From DATLSM01 sp035534175 (GTDB taxonomy: Bacteria > Actinomycetota > Thermoleophilia > Solirubrobacterales > 70-9), in the NCBI GenBank assembly GCA_035534175.1, contig DATLSM010000097.1, forward strand, positions 1 through 64,000: a stretch of 64,000 nt of DNA, in the 5' to 3' direction. Position numbers and translations under genes: made by a program. Of the stretch, positions 42,453-50,203 are shown in pieces. Within the stretch, counting starts at the first letter, position 1; every line of letters begins with the position of its first letter. The notes under the pieces are model-generated. The model ran no database searches. It saw nothing but the letters and a program-made list of their open reading frames with translations, and was not told the origin of the DNA.

Positions 42453-42866
42453 ATGAGCGTCGTTCTCCGTCTGCACGAGAAGCTATACAAGGGAACCGAC
42501 GGGCGGATCGGGCACCGGATGATCGGTGTCCCCACCCTGCTGCTGAGGACCACGGGACGTCGTTCTGGCGTGACCCGGACAAACGGCCTTGTCTACGCGC
42601 GCGATGGGGTCGACTACCTCGTGGTGGCCTCCAACGGCGGCACCGACCGAGATCCGGCCTGGCTCTACAACCTGCGAGCCAACCCAGATGTCGAAGTTCA
42701 GATCGGGCGCCAGCGCCACAAGGCCACGTCCAGGGCCCTGGTGCCAAGCGATCCCGACTACAAGCGCCTGTGGAAGGTCGTCAACGAGAACAACAACGAC
42801 CGCTACACCGCCTACCAGAAGCAGACGTCCCGGCCGATTCCGATCGTCGTCGTCACGCCAAGCTGA
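42453..42866 (+). CDS. DDN/nitroreductase-family (F420-type) protein, compact form
   Basis: 137 residues from ATG 42453, 100 bases from the divergent thioesterase gene. Same family as 29716-30198: LLLRTTGRRSGVTRTNGLVYARDG, VVASNGGTDRDPAWLYNLRANPDVEVQIGRQRH, and a C-terminal YTAYQKQTSRPIPIVVVTPS. The TGRRSG and DPAWLYNLRANP motifs are typical of the F420-binding split-barrel. Family activity is F420H2-dependent reduction of quinones or nitro compounds. No partner gene. Sequence similarity between the two in this window is partial, so they are likely separate subgroups. Confidence 0.9.
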   Translation: MSVVLRLHEKLYKGTDGRIGHRMIGVPTLLLRTTGRRSGVTRTNGLVYARDGVDYLVVASNGGTDRDPAWLYNLRANPDVEVQIGRQRHKATSRALVPSDPDYKRLWKVVNENNNDRYTAYQKQTSRPIPIVVVTPS

Positions 42867-42979
42867 TCTGACCGGCGGTTTGGCCGAGTCGTTGGGCGGG
42901 CACCTCAGCTCGGAGTCGTTCAGCGGCGCATACCGGCGGCCCACCTCAACCAACCCGCACGGCGAATAGCATCGAGGCG

Positions 42980-43216
42980 GTGGCCAGCGACTTTCGGCCC
43001 ACCGGCATCCGGTCCCACTGGTCACGCCGTTCGATACGGGAGGGGCTGTCGACGGCGCGGGCGCTGTTTGCCGAACCGAGTCCGACGGTGATCAAGGCGG
43101 TCCTCCATGCGACCGGTCGGATACCGACACCACACGCGCGGATGCCCCATGTCGACGCTTCTGAAGTGGCGATGAAGAGTGCGCTTGAGGCTGTCGCCTT
43201 GGTGGGCGATGGCTGA
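42980..43216 (+). pseudogene. C-terminal fragment of a DapA-like (dihydrodipicolinate synthase family) gene
   Basis: 78 codons. The stretch ARALFAEPSPTVIKAVLHAT followed by GRIPTPHARMPHVDASE and an ALEA helix matches the C-terminal helices of dihydrodipicolinate synthase/NAL-type lyases (FxEPNPxxxKxAL...GxIxxPxxRxPLV...ALE). The TIM barrel with its catalytic Lys is absent and the upstream bases do not continue it. Its TGA overlaps the ATG of the cupin gene (TGATG), so the fragment may still be translated. Upstream GTG start without clear ribosome site. Assigned by motif recall; treat as a remnant. Confidence 0.5.
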
Positions 43217-43671
43217 TGTGCAGGCAGATCGCCAATCCCGCCACAGGTGAGCGCATCGTCTTCCTTCGCACAGCTGAGGACACCGACGGCGAGCTGTTGG
43301 AGATGGACGATTTCTGGGCCGACGTCGATCACCGAACGCCCGAGCACATCCATCCCGCGATGGAGGAGCGATGGGAGGTGATCTCCGGATGGGTCAAGTT
43401 TGAGATCGGTGGGGTCGAGCGCACGGTGGGTCCAGGCGACTCGATCGCCGCCCCGCCGGGGACGCCGCACTGCGCTCGCAACGTCGGCGAGGAACCAGCC
43501 CAACTCCGAATTCAGATGCGACCGGCGCTGCGCTGGCAGGAGTTCGTCGAAAGGCTGTTCGCGCTCGCCGCCAGCGGCCAGGGCGACCCTCGACGGATGC
43601 CGGATCCAGACTCACTCCCCGCCCTGATGCGGGAGTTCAGGCGCGAGGTCACTCCAGTACCACCGGGTTGA
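43216..43671 (+). CDS. Single-domain cupin protein
   Basis: 151 residues from ATG 43216, overlapping the preceding fragment as TGATG. Cupin motif 1 is EHIHPAMEERWEVISGWVKFEIG (H, H, E ligand pattern with the first His in EHIHP) and motif 2 is GPGDSIAAPPGTPHCARNVG. These small beta-barrel proteins bind a metal and include sugar isomerases, oxygenases and sensors; the activity cannot be deduced. The C-terminal WQEFVERLFALAASGQ helix is typical of a subgroup of actinobacterial unnamed cupins. No clear partner apart from the upstream fragment. Confidence 0.85.
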   Translation: MCRQIANPATGERIVFLRTAEDTDGELLEMDDFWADVDHRTPEHIHPAMEERWEVISGWVKFEIGGVERTVGPGDSIAAPPGTPHCARNVGEEPAQLRIQMRPALRWQEFVERLFALAASGQGDPRRMPDPDSLPALMREFRREVTPVPPG

Positions 43672-43757
43672 CCGACCAGGGCCGGGAGCGAGGTCGAGCG
43701 CTCCCTCCCCCGCCTTCTCCCCCGAAGGTATCCCGGGTACCTGGGGTCAGACCGGCT

Positions 43758-44672
43758 TCAGCTGGTGGCGAGCTTGGCCGCGTTTGACTCACCGCGTCGC
43801 TGCTGACGTCGTGCATACCAGCGGGGGGCAAGCAGGATCAGCGTCATACCGATCGCCGCAACGCCCGCCGCAATCGGCCACAGCGCCGAATCGCCTTTCT
43901 GGATTGTGAGGACGCCGGAGGCGATCAGGACCAGCCCAAGCGCGCTGCGCAGGAAGCCCTGTGGCGCACGGGCGGAGAGTGCTGAGCCGATGATCACCCC
44001 GGGGATCGAGCCGAGCAGGATGTTGCCGACGAGCGAAAAGTCCACGTTACCCCCCACCCAGTGCGCGATGCCGGCGGCCCAGAGGAGAATCGCGGCGTGG
44101 ACGATGTCGGTTCCGACCACCCGACGAGGGGTGAGCCGAAATAGTGCGATCAGGAGAATCGCGATCACGGTGCCCGATCCAGCTGAGGTGATCCCGATCA
44201 CGAAGCCCGTCGTGGCACCGATCACGATCGCTGCCAGCTTGTGGCGCCTGGCGACCTCGAAGTCATCGCGCTCCTGGACCAGGCCACGGAGGATCAGCGA
44301 GCGGGCGAGGGTGATCACCCCGACCACCAGAAGGGTGCCGCCCAGCAGCGCGTAGACAATCGAGTCGAGGCGGCTTTCGCTAACGCTTGACTCCAGCAGG
44401 CTGATCAAGAAGACGCCGAGGATTCCCGCCGGCACGCTGCCAACCGCCATCCAGAAGACCAACTCCAAGTTCACCGTCTTCATCTTCAGATGGCGCCAGC
44501 TACCCACGGTCTTGGTGATCGCCGAGTAGAAGATGTCGGTGCCGATCGCCACCACCGGCTGGACGTTGAAGATCAGGACCAGCAGCGGGGTCATCAGCGA
44601 TCCACCGCCGACGCCGGTCATGCCGACGAGGACGCCGATGCCAAGACCGAAGATGACGATTGCCGGGTCCAT
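43758..44672 (-). CDS. TauE/SafE-family sulfite exporter-like permease
   Basis: 304 residues from ATG 44672; the frame is open earlier but the residues there are polar and unlike the family. Eight or so hydrophobic segments: PAIVIFGLGIGVLVGMTGVGGGSLMTPLLVLIF begins the first TauE repeat (motif GxGGGxxxxPxL), and the second repeat begins GATTGFVIGITSAGSGTVIAILLIALF. The conserved VVAIGTDIF and VVGTDIVHAAILLWAA pieces fit the family. Such permeases export sulfite, sulfoacetate or related anions. The C terminus is basic (RWYARRQQRRGES). No sulfur genes adjacent. Promoter expected in the 44673-45028 gap. Confidence 0.9.
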   Translation of the reverse strand: MDPAIVIFGLGIGVLVGMTGVGGGSLMTPLLVLIFNVQPVVAIGTDIFYSAITKTVGSWRHLKMKTVNLELVFWMAVGSVPAGILGVFLISLLESSVSESRLDSIVYALLGGTLLVVGVITLARSLILRGLVQERDDFEVARRHKLAAIVIGATTGFVIGITSAGSGTVIAILLIALFRLTPRRVVGTDIVHAAILLWAAGIAHWVGGNVDFSLVGNILLGSIPGVIIGSALSARAPQGFLRSALGLVLIASGVLTIQKGDSALWPIAAGVAAIGMTLILLAPRWYARRQQRRGESNAAKLATS

Positions 44673-45028
44673 CACAGAGTCATAGCCGCAACGCAGCGGG
44701 CTATTCCTAACTTCCTTAGTCAGAAGTTCAAGAAAGTCGACAGAGAGTAACGATGAGAGATCCACTCGGCAAGCGGCCGCGCGTCGGGGCAGCTTTCGCC
44801 ACCTTGTTTCGTCACCAAGTTGCAGACACTGGGCCCTCAATCCGAGACGCATCTGCCCCTCCCCCGCACCCCGCGGCGAACCCCGGGTCCGCCTCACAGA
44901 GCAGCCCCCGCCTCAGCTTCCGCCCCGCCGGCATTTTCAGCGGTTCTGGCCGCGGCGCCTTGAGCCGATTGGAAGAAGCCCTGCGCCCAGAGATCACTCG
45001 GCCTACTACCTCCCATAACATCCAATAT
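44673..45028. other. Non-coding region between divergent genes
   Basis: About 360 bases between the TauE gene (leftward) and TetR (rightward). Open frames here have no recognisable content. AT-rich towards its right end, where the TetR promoter begins. Confidence 0.4.
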
Positions 45029-45057
45029 TTGATATATGTATTACTATCTGACATAGT
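45029..45057 (+). promoter_or_regulatory. Promoter of the TetR/GNAT pair
   Basis: TTGATA (45029-45034) and CATAGT (45052-45057) with a 17-base spacer, in an unusually AT-rich island (45020-45056). Transcription would start close to 45064, leaving about 6 bases before ATG 45070. There is no ribosome site, so the message is probably leaderless. Confidence 0.5.
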
Positions 45058-45069
45058 GGCGCTGAGTCA

Positions 45070-45774
45070 ATGCCAGATTCCTCTCATCAACCTTCTCTCC
45101 GCGACGAGCAGCGGGCGATCACCCGCCGCCGTGTCCTCGATGCAGCCGAAGCCGTGTTCGCTCGACGTGGCTTCCACGGAGCTTCGATGGAGGAGATCGC
45201 TAGGGAGGCCGGGGCGACGACAGGCGCTCTTTACTCCAACTTCGCCGGTAAGGAGGACCTGTTTCTTGCCCTCTTTGAGGAGCGGATCGCCTCCGACATG
45301 GGTGAGTACTCCGAGATCGTCGCGGCGGGAACCACCCTCCAGGAGCAGGCCCGAGGGGCGGGCGATCACTGGATGCAGATCCTGCGCGAGCGGCCAAACT
45401 ACTTTCCTCTTCTGATCGAGTTCTGGGCCTACGCGCTACGTGAGCCACGGCTTCGGGAGCGCCTCGGTGGAAGCTTTGCCGCGCTTCGCTCGGGGAGCGC
45501 CCGGGTGGCCTCGGAGGCGGCGAAGCGCTCGGGCTTTCCGGCCAGTGCTGAGGCTGGTGAGTATCTCGGGCTCTTCATCAACGCCCTCGGCAACGGTCTT
45601 GCCCTGGAGAAGCTGGTCGACCCTGATGCGGTCCCCGATCCGCTATTTGGAGAGATGCTCGCCTTCGTCTTCGGGGCCTTTGAAGCACTGGCGCTCGAGA
45701 ACCCGGCCGCCGCCGATCCCGACCTCGGAACTTCGCTGCGACAGAGGCAAGAAGGGGAGCCCGGAGATGCCTGA
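45070..45774 (+). CDS. TetR-family transcriptional regulator
   Basis: 234 residues from ATG 45070. DNA-binding part TRRRVLDAAEAVFARRGFHG, ASMEEIAREAGATTGALYSNFAGKEDLFLALFEERI (recognition helix near residues 45-58). The C-terminal domain has FPLLIEFWAYALREPRLRERL and LGLFINALGNGLALEKLVDP, the ligand-pocket helices of the AcrR-like group. Close in type to the TetR at 30386 (both read ALYSNF or AVYSNF with (D/A)GKxDLFLA). No ribosome site; leaderless promoter at 45029-45057. Its end overlaps the GNAT gene by 8 bases, marking an operon. Confidence 0.93.
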   Translation: MPDSSHQPSLRDEQRAITRRRVLDAAEAVFARRGFHGASMEEIAREAGATTGALYSNFAGKEDLFLALFEERIASDMGEYSEIVAAGTTLQEQARGAGDHWMQILRERPNYFPLLIEFWAYALREPRLRERLGGSFAALRSGSARVASEAAKRSGFPASAEAGEYLGLFINALGNGLALEKLVDPDAVPDPLFGEMLAFVFGAFEALALENPAAADPDLGTSLRQRQEGEPGDA

Positions 45775-46417
45775 AACGACACCGACCGCAGACCCCGGCG
45801 CGCCCGACCCAAGGCAAGCCGAACTTGGACTGCGGCGAGCGTCCGCAAACGACATCTCTGCGTTGAAGACGGTGTTGGCGGAAGCTTTCTACGAGGACCC
45901 GATCTTCGCCTGGCTGATGCCTGATGATCGCCGGCGGGCCGCCCGTCTGCGCCACTTCTTCTCGATCGAGTTGCGCCACATGGGCCCGCCGCGGGGAGAA
46001 GTACTGACTACAAACGACCTCGCCGGCGCCGTGATCGTCATGCCACCGGGCGCCTGGCGCGCGCCGATCCGCGCCACCCTCTTGGAGGGCGGTGCCTTCG
46101 GCGTCCATCTAGGGCGCGCAGCGAGGTTGGACGCGGCGATCGAATGGCACCACACCCGTGGCGTCAGCGATCCGCACTACTACGTGCGGGACATCGGGGT
46201 GCTTCCGCGCATGCAGGGCAGGGGCATCGGCAGCTGCCTGCTGCGCAGGATCCTCGAACGCTGCGATCGCGAAGGCTTGCCCGCCTACCTCGAGGCCTCG
46301 AGCGAGCGCAACGCAGTGCTCTATGAACGGCTCGGCTTTCACCTAACCCGCGAGCTGCGAGTTTCCAGCAGCCCGCCACTACGGCTCATGCTTCGACCGC
46401 CAGGCCGAGAAAGGTGA
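45767..46417 (+). CDS. GNAT-family N-acetyltransferase
   Basis: 216 residues from ATG 45767, with AAGGGGAG upstream and an 8-base overlap with the TetR gene. A polar 25-residue N terminus precedes the GNAT domain: LRRASANDISALKTVLAEAFYEDPIFAWLMPD, then YVRDIGVLPRMQGRGIGSCLLRRIL (acetyl-CoA loop RMQGRGIG) and LPAYLEASSERNAVLYERLGF. This subgroup (AFxxDPxxxWLxPD start) covers small-molecule amine acetyltransferases. Co-expression with a TetR regulator suggests an inducible detoxification role, which is inference. Confidence 0.92.
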   Translation: MPETTPTADPGAPDPRQAELGLRRASANDISALKTVLAEAFYEDPIFAWLMPDDRRRAARLRHFFSIELRHMGPPRGEVLTTNDLAGAVIVMPPGAWRAPIRATLLEGGAFGVHLGRAARLDAAIEWHHTRGVSDPHYYVRDIGVLPRMQGRGIGSCLLRRILERCDREGLPAYLEASSERNAVLYERLGFHLTRELRVSSSPPLRLMLRPPGRER

Positions 46418-46442
46418 TGACCTGAACGACCTGCGGGCGTCG

Positions 46443-46475
46443 GCCAAAACCTTTTTGGCTTAAACCTTTTGGCTT
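46443..46475. terminator. Hairpin and tandem 15/14-base repeat between convergent genes
   Basis: GCCAAAA (43-49), loop CCT, and TTTTGGC (53-59) form a 7-base stem with T-rich sides, and the unit AAACCTTTTTGGCTT is repeated with one T fewer (46447-46461, 46462-46475). Located between the GNAT end (46417) and the MaoC end (46532). Likely a bidirectional terminator. Confidence 0.55.
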
Positions 46476-46531
46476 AAACCAGCCTCCCTGCCCACCCCTG
46501 AGTCCACCCGCCAGGGACACCGCTTGATCGC

Positions 46532-47005
46532 TCAATCGGCGGGGGCCATTACGCGAGTGACGGAGTCACCGACGAAACAGGGCTTCTCATTTCCCTCGAC
46601 CTCGAGGGTAAAGCGGGTAACGACCTGCCACCAGCCATCGCCTTTCTCCTCGACCGAGACGACCTCGGCGCGGGCGCGGACTTTGCTGTCGACCGGTACT
46701 GGGGCCGGAAATCGGATCTTGTCCCATCCGTAATTAACGCCAAGGGCGAAACCGCTGGCCTCGATTAGTTCGCCGCGGAAGCCGTCGACCAGCGAGAGGG
46801 TGAGGTTGCCGTGGGCGATCGTCGTCCCGAATGGGCTCTCGGATCTAGCCCGCTCGACGTCGACATGGATCCACTGGTGATCGCCAGATAGATCGGCGAA
46901 GGCATTGATCTCGGCCTGGGTGACGATCCGCCATTCACTCGGACCGATTTGCTGCCCAAGCAGCGCCTGCATCCCCTCAACACCGTGTACCTCGACTGAC
47001 CCCAT
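46532..47005 (-). CDS. MaoC-like (R)-hydratase/dehydratase
   Basis: 157 residues from ATG 47005 (a TTG three codons earlier is possible). Single hotdog domain with the MaoC hydratase motif ADLSGDHQWIHVDVERA, containing the catalytic Asp and His, then GTTIAHGNLTLSLVDGFRGEL, ASGFALGVNYGWDKIRFPAPVPVDSKVRARAEV, ending with VEGNEKPCFVGDSVTRV. The GYDKVRF-like segment is characteristic. Enzymes of this family hydrate trans-2-enoyl-CoA to (R)-3-hydroxyacyl-CoA or dehydrate beta-hydroxyacyl-ACP. Separate from the enoyl-CoA hydratase at 55328. Upstream is the patatin gene on the same strand. Confidence 0.93.
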   Translation of the reverse strand: MGSVEVHGVEGMQALLGQQIGPSEWRIVTQAEINAFADLSGDHQWIHVDVERARSESPFGTTIAHGNLTLSLVDGFRGELIEASGFALGVNYGWDKIRFPAPVPVDSKVRARAEVVSVEEKGDGWWQVVTRFTLEVEGNEKPCFVGDSVTRVMAPAD

Positions 47006-47050
47006 CGGCCGCAAGTTTACGTGGTGGCGCCGAAGCCGAGCGTTCGTCAG

Positions 47051-47992
47051 CTACCGGGCGAGTGGAACTTCGCCGAAGGCGTTGCGAGCGCTCGGCCGGG
47101 AAGCGAAGAAGGCCCGCCCCGCCTCATGCCCTGATTGGTAGAGGATCCGGCGCTGCTCGAGCGAAAGCTTGAAGTCAAGCGTCCCGACGTCGCCGGTCGG
47201 GATCGAAACCACGCGATCGCCGAAACTGAGGACCTCGCGCGCATCGAAGGCGTTCATCGCCGTCTCCAGGATCCCCCACGCCATGTCCACCGGCCAATCG
47301 AGCCCACCGATCTCGCGCTGAGAGGGCCGTTCGGGACCAAGGCCCGAGTGCAGGCGGAACCCCCAGGTGGGGTGGCGCGGGCGCCGTCGGTCGAAGAGGA
47401 ACAAGGGAAAGGCGCTGGCCACGCCGCCGTCGACCAGCACCCCGTCCTTGCCGGTGGTGCGGTCGCGCAGGGCGAGTGGGGGAAAGAAGTACGGGTAGCC
47501 GGCGCTGATCCGCACCGCCTGCGCGATCGGGAACTCCTCCGGACGCAGCTGAGCGCCCCACTCGTCCTCATACAAGGAGACGTCCTCGGGGAAGACGACA
47601 AGGCGGGAATGCGCGAAGTCGCAGCCCACCACCTGGAGGCGCCCGTCCAGCTCGCCGAAGACGGTGGCCGGGGACGGGGCATCGCGCAATAGACCCTCGA
47701 TCCATCGCCACAGGGCCTCGCCTCGGGTCAAGCCGTTTCGTCTGCTCAGATTGCGAAAGCGCCCGAGCAGCCCCCCGGTGTCGGCGATGCGAGCGTAATC
47801 GGTTGCCTCCAGCGCTTCACGGATGCCCGCGGCGTCATAGCCGACCGCGAGCGCCATCGCCGCGATCGCCCCGGCTGAGGTCCCCGCGAGGCGAGCCCAC
47901 TCCGAGTAGCCGGCCTCCTCGGCGGCGGCGATCGCACCGGCGAAGGCGATCCCCTTCATCCCACTGCCGGAGAAGACACCATCGGCCTGCAT
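47051..47992 (-). CDS. Patatin-like phospholipase
   Basis: 313 residues from ATG 47992 (a TTG at 48016 is the only earlier start). Patatin features: glycine-rich oxyanion loop GVFSGSGMKGIAFAGAI (residues 5-21), nucleophile motif GTSAG with Ser39, RISAGYPYFFPP, and the catalytic Asp in VDGGVASAFP. No signal peptide; cytoplasmic or secreted by other routes. Patatins are Ser-Asp dyad lipid acyl hydrolases. The stop is 46 bases before the MaoC start, so the two minus-strand genes may be co-transcribed, both acting on acyl chains (inference). Confidence 0.93.
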   Translation of the reverse strand: MQADGVFSGSGMKGIAFAGAIAAAEEAGYSEWARLAGTSAGAIAAMALAVGYDAAGIREALEATDYARIADTGGLLGRFRNLSRRNGLTRGEALWRWIEGLLRDAPSPATVFGELDGRLQVVGCDFAHSRLVVFPEDVSLYEDEWGAQLRPEEFPIAQAVRISAGYPYFFPPLALRDRTTGKDGVLVDGGVASAFPLFLFDRRRPRHPTWGFRLHSGLGPERPSQREIGGLDWPVDMAWGILETAMNAFDAREVLSFGDRVVSIPTGDVGTLDFKLSLEQRRILYQSGHEAGRAFFASRPSARNAFGEVPLAR

Positions 47993-48101
47993 GCCGGGAG
48001 CATGCCAGCTGCCCAATCTGACCGGTCACGCCTGTGCTGCAGGTCTCAAGGCCCGGTGGCGGGGGCCGACGAGGGCGATCGAGGCGGGCCGGGGCCGGCA
48101 G

Positions 48102-48380
48102 CTAGAGGACGTAGGGAACGAGCATCTTCGTGCTCGCGCGGCAAGCCGGATAGGCGGTCGGGAAGGTCGCCATCAGGTTCCTCTCCTCCACCGATGCGCT
48201 GTAGTAGAAGTACCCAGCCAGGATCACGACCATGATCAGGCCGAACAGGTTGGTCACCAGCGCGGTCCCCAGCACTCCGGCGAGCAGTCCCGAGTAGATC
48301 GGATGGCGGACCAGTCGGTAGGGGCCGGAGTTAACGAGCTCCGGTTCAGACTTCTGGCTCATCGGCATCCCCCAGTTGCA
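48102..48380 (-). pseudogene. C-terminal fragment of an ICMT/methyltransferase-type membrane protein
   Basis: From about 48380 the minus strand encodes NWGMPMSQKSEPELVNSGPY, then RLVRHPIYSG and one membrane segment, ending PACRASTKMLVPYVL. This is the C-terminal half of an isoprenylcysteine carboxyl methyltransferase-like protein (full ones about 160-200 residues), including the RHPxYxG and E(E/x)RxL SAM-site parts, but the N-terminal membrane helices are missing. Homology begins abruptly at Asn-Trp-Gly and the preceding bases do not continue it, so this is a truncation. An internal ATG (48368) could produce an 88-residue peptide. Confidence 0.65.
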
Positions 48381-48479
48381 ATGAGGAGCGGGCGAGAACG
48401 TTGATCATGGCCTTAAACCTGCCGCGGCCTCCCTCCTCTCCCGCGTTCGCCGAGGTGTCCGCTTTGAGGCGGAAGCGAG

Positions 48480-48824
48480 TTAGGCGACGGCGTCGGCGGG
48501 GCCGTCCTCGGTGTCAGCTGCGAGGAGCTTGCCGGCGCGGATCCGCTCGACCATCTCCTTGGATTCCTCCCGGTAGACGCGGCCGTCCTCGAACTCGATC
48601 ACCGGATATTTGCGTTGTCCCGAGAGCTGCTCCAGCTCGTCGCGCTTGCTGGCGCGGAGCGGGCCCTTGACCAGCTGGTAGGAGATTCCCTCATCATCGA
48701 GGGCCTTCTGCACATTCCAGCAGGGGTGGGCGCTGATCTTGACCCACTCGTTGGGGCAGCGGTGAAGCTTGATCGCCACCGGGCGAGCATAGCTCGTAGG
48801 GGGCATACCGACAACCTCTGCCAT
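48480..48824 (-). CDS. Glutaredoxin/GST N-terminal-like protein
   Basis: 114 residues from ATG 48824, with AGGA 9 bases upstream; the open frame upstream (to 48965) is Arg/Ser-rich and unlike the family. Thioredoxin-fold core: VAIKLHRCPNEWVKISAHPCWNVQKALDDEGISYQLVKGPL then KRDELEQLSGQRKYPVIEFEDGRVYREESKEMVERI, where the cis-Pro (YPVIEFEDG) and the (E/D)S after it are the glutathione-site pattern of the GST N domain. Active-site-like Cys occurs in HRC and HPCW. There is no GST C-terminal domain. Probably a small redox protein; role unknown. Confidence 0.8.
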   Translation of the reverse strand: MAEVVGMPPTSYARPVAIKLHRCPNEWVKISAHPCWNVQKALDDEGISYQLVKGPLRASKRDELEQLSGQRKYPVIEFEDGRVYREESKEMVERIRAGKLLAADTEDGPADAVA

Positions 48825-49152
48825 GCGGCCGCGTCCTGAGGGGAAGCAATCACGGCGCTGCGGGGAAAGTGTCCGAGGCTTCGCGGTCGGGGACGGCCGG
48901 CGAAGAAGGTCACGGGTCGAGGAGCGGCTGGTGACATGGCGGGTCATCACCCTCGCCGAGCGCAAGTCTTCCGCTTTCCCTCACACCAATGTCTCGGCTT
49001 CACTAGCTGAACGGGAGAATTAGTTTGCTTGCTCTCCCCCGCCCCGCTGGAGCCAATCATCTCCGGAGATCTCCTTCCCTCGCCCCCTTCGGGAATGGTC
49101 GGTGATCGAGACGCGCAGACGGTGAGGGCGCCGGAGATAATCACCTCATGCC
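48825..49152. other. Non-coding region between divergent genes
   Basis: About 330 bases between the thioredoxin-fold gene (leftward) and the GNAT gene (rightward). No recognised content. Confidence 0.4.
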
Positions 49153-50034
49153 GTGTCGCGATCCACTGCCAGCCCGCAATTCCCTGCTGCCGATCTGGGC
49201 GACGCAGCAGACCCACTGGAGAACCGTTTGATTCACGCCAGGAAGGTCCATCTGAATTTGGCCAAGAGCTCACAGCAGCTCTTCGAACTCGACCCCGACG
49301 CTGCCCTGGAGATCGGCAACGGCTGGATACTCGGTGCCGGCACCCCCACTCATCCGGTGATTTCCAACGGGGCGTTTCGGACCGATGACGAGGTCGACCC
49401 CGAGGAGTTTCTGACTGCGGCTCGGGTCTTCTTCGGCGAGCGGAGACGCGGCTTCAGCGTCTGGGCCCAAGCCGGGGTCAAGGAGGATCGCGACCTGATC
49501 GCCACGGCTGAGGCCGGCGGCCTGCAATCTGTATATGAGATGCCCGAGATGATCCTTGAGCGGCGGGCGAAGGAGCGGCCGCTCCCAGGCGGCGTCGAGC
49601 TGCGCCGGGTCGCCTCGGCCGCCGAGGCGAGCGAGTACTGGCAGGTCGCGGTGCTGGCCTACTCGAGCCTCGGCTTTCCGGCAAGGACCTTCGGCTCCTA
49701 CACCAACCACGGCGGTCTTTACGTCGGCAATGTGGCCGCCTTCCTCGCCTACCAGGACGGGAAGCCGGTCAGCATCGCAATGAGTATCGTCAGCGACCGG
49801 GTCGCTGGCATCTACTGGGTCGGAAGCGTGGCGGAGGCCCGGGGTCGGGGCCTGGGCTGGACGGTTACGGCCGCCGCTGTCAACGCCGGATTTGAGCTCG
49901 GGGCCGAGATTGCCTCACTGCAGGCCTCACCGATGGGGGCAAGCCTTTACTCAGCGATGGGCTTTGAGACGGTCTTCACCTACCGGCTGCTGATGGCGCC
50001 ACCTCCCGAGGCCTCGACCGGATCGGGGGCATGA
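49153..50034 (+). CDS. GNAT-family acetyltransferase, two-domain
   Basis: 293 residues from GTG 49153 without a clear ribosome site; later in-frame starts would cut the first domain. N half (about 1-135): a degenerate GNAT-like half with GFSVWAQAGVKEDRDLIATAEAGGLQ and YEMPEMILERR. C half (about 140-280): functional GNAT pieces ELRRVASAAEASEYWQVAVLAYSSLGFP, VAAFLAYQDGKPVSIAMSIVS, GIYWVGSVAEARGRGLGWTVTAAAV (acetyl-CoA loop EARGRGLG) and LQASPMGASLYSAMGFETVFTYRLL. The tandem arrangement resembles other actinobacterial GNATs that act on amino acids or antibiotics. Substrate unknown. Confidence 0.88.
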   Translation: MSRSTASPQFPAADLGDAADPLENRLIHARKVHLNLAKSSQQLFELDPDAALEIGNGWILGAGTPTHPVISNGAFRTDDEVDPEEFLTAARVFFGERRRGFSVWAQAGVKEDRDLIATAEAGGLQSVYEMPEMILERRAKERPLPGGVELRRVASAAEASEYWQVAVLAYSSLGFPARTFGSYTNHGGLYVGNVAAFLAYQDGKPVSIAMSIVSDRVAGIYWVGSVAEARGRGLGWTVTAAAVNAGFELGAEIASLQASPMGASLYSAMGFETVFTYRLLMAPPPEASTGSGA

Positions 50035-50203
50035 AAGCAGCGTCTTCTCGCCGCGGCCGAATCGGCGAGGACTCACGCGTTCGCGCCGCCGATGGGCGCC
50101 CCCGGACCCCCCCTTTACCGATCACAATCGCGCTAACCTGCCGATTGCTGTGGGTATGGAGGCTGGGCAGGCTCAAGGCGGCGGGGCCCCCACCGAGGGG
50201 AAG

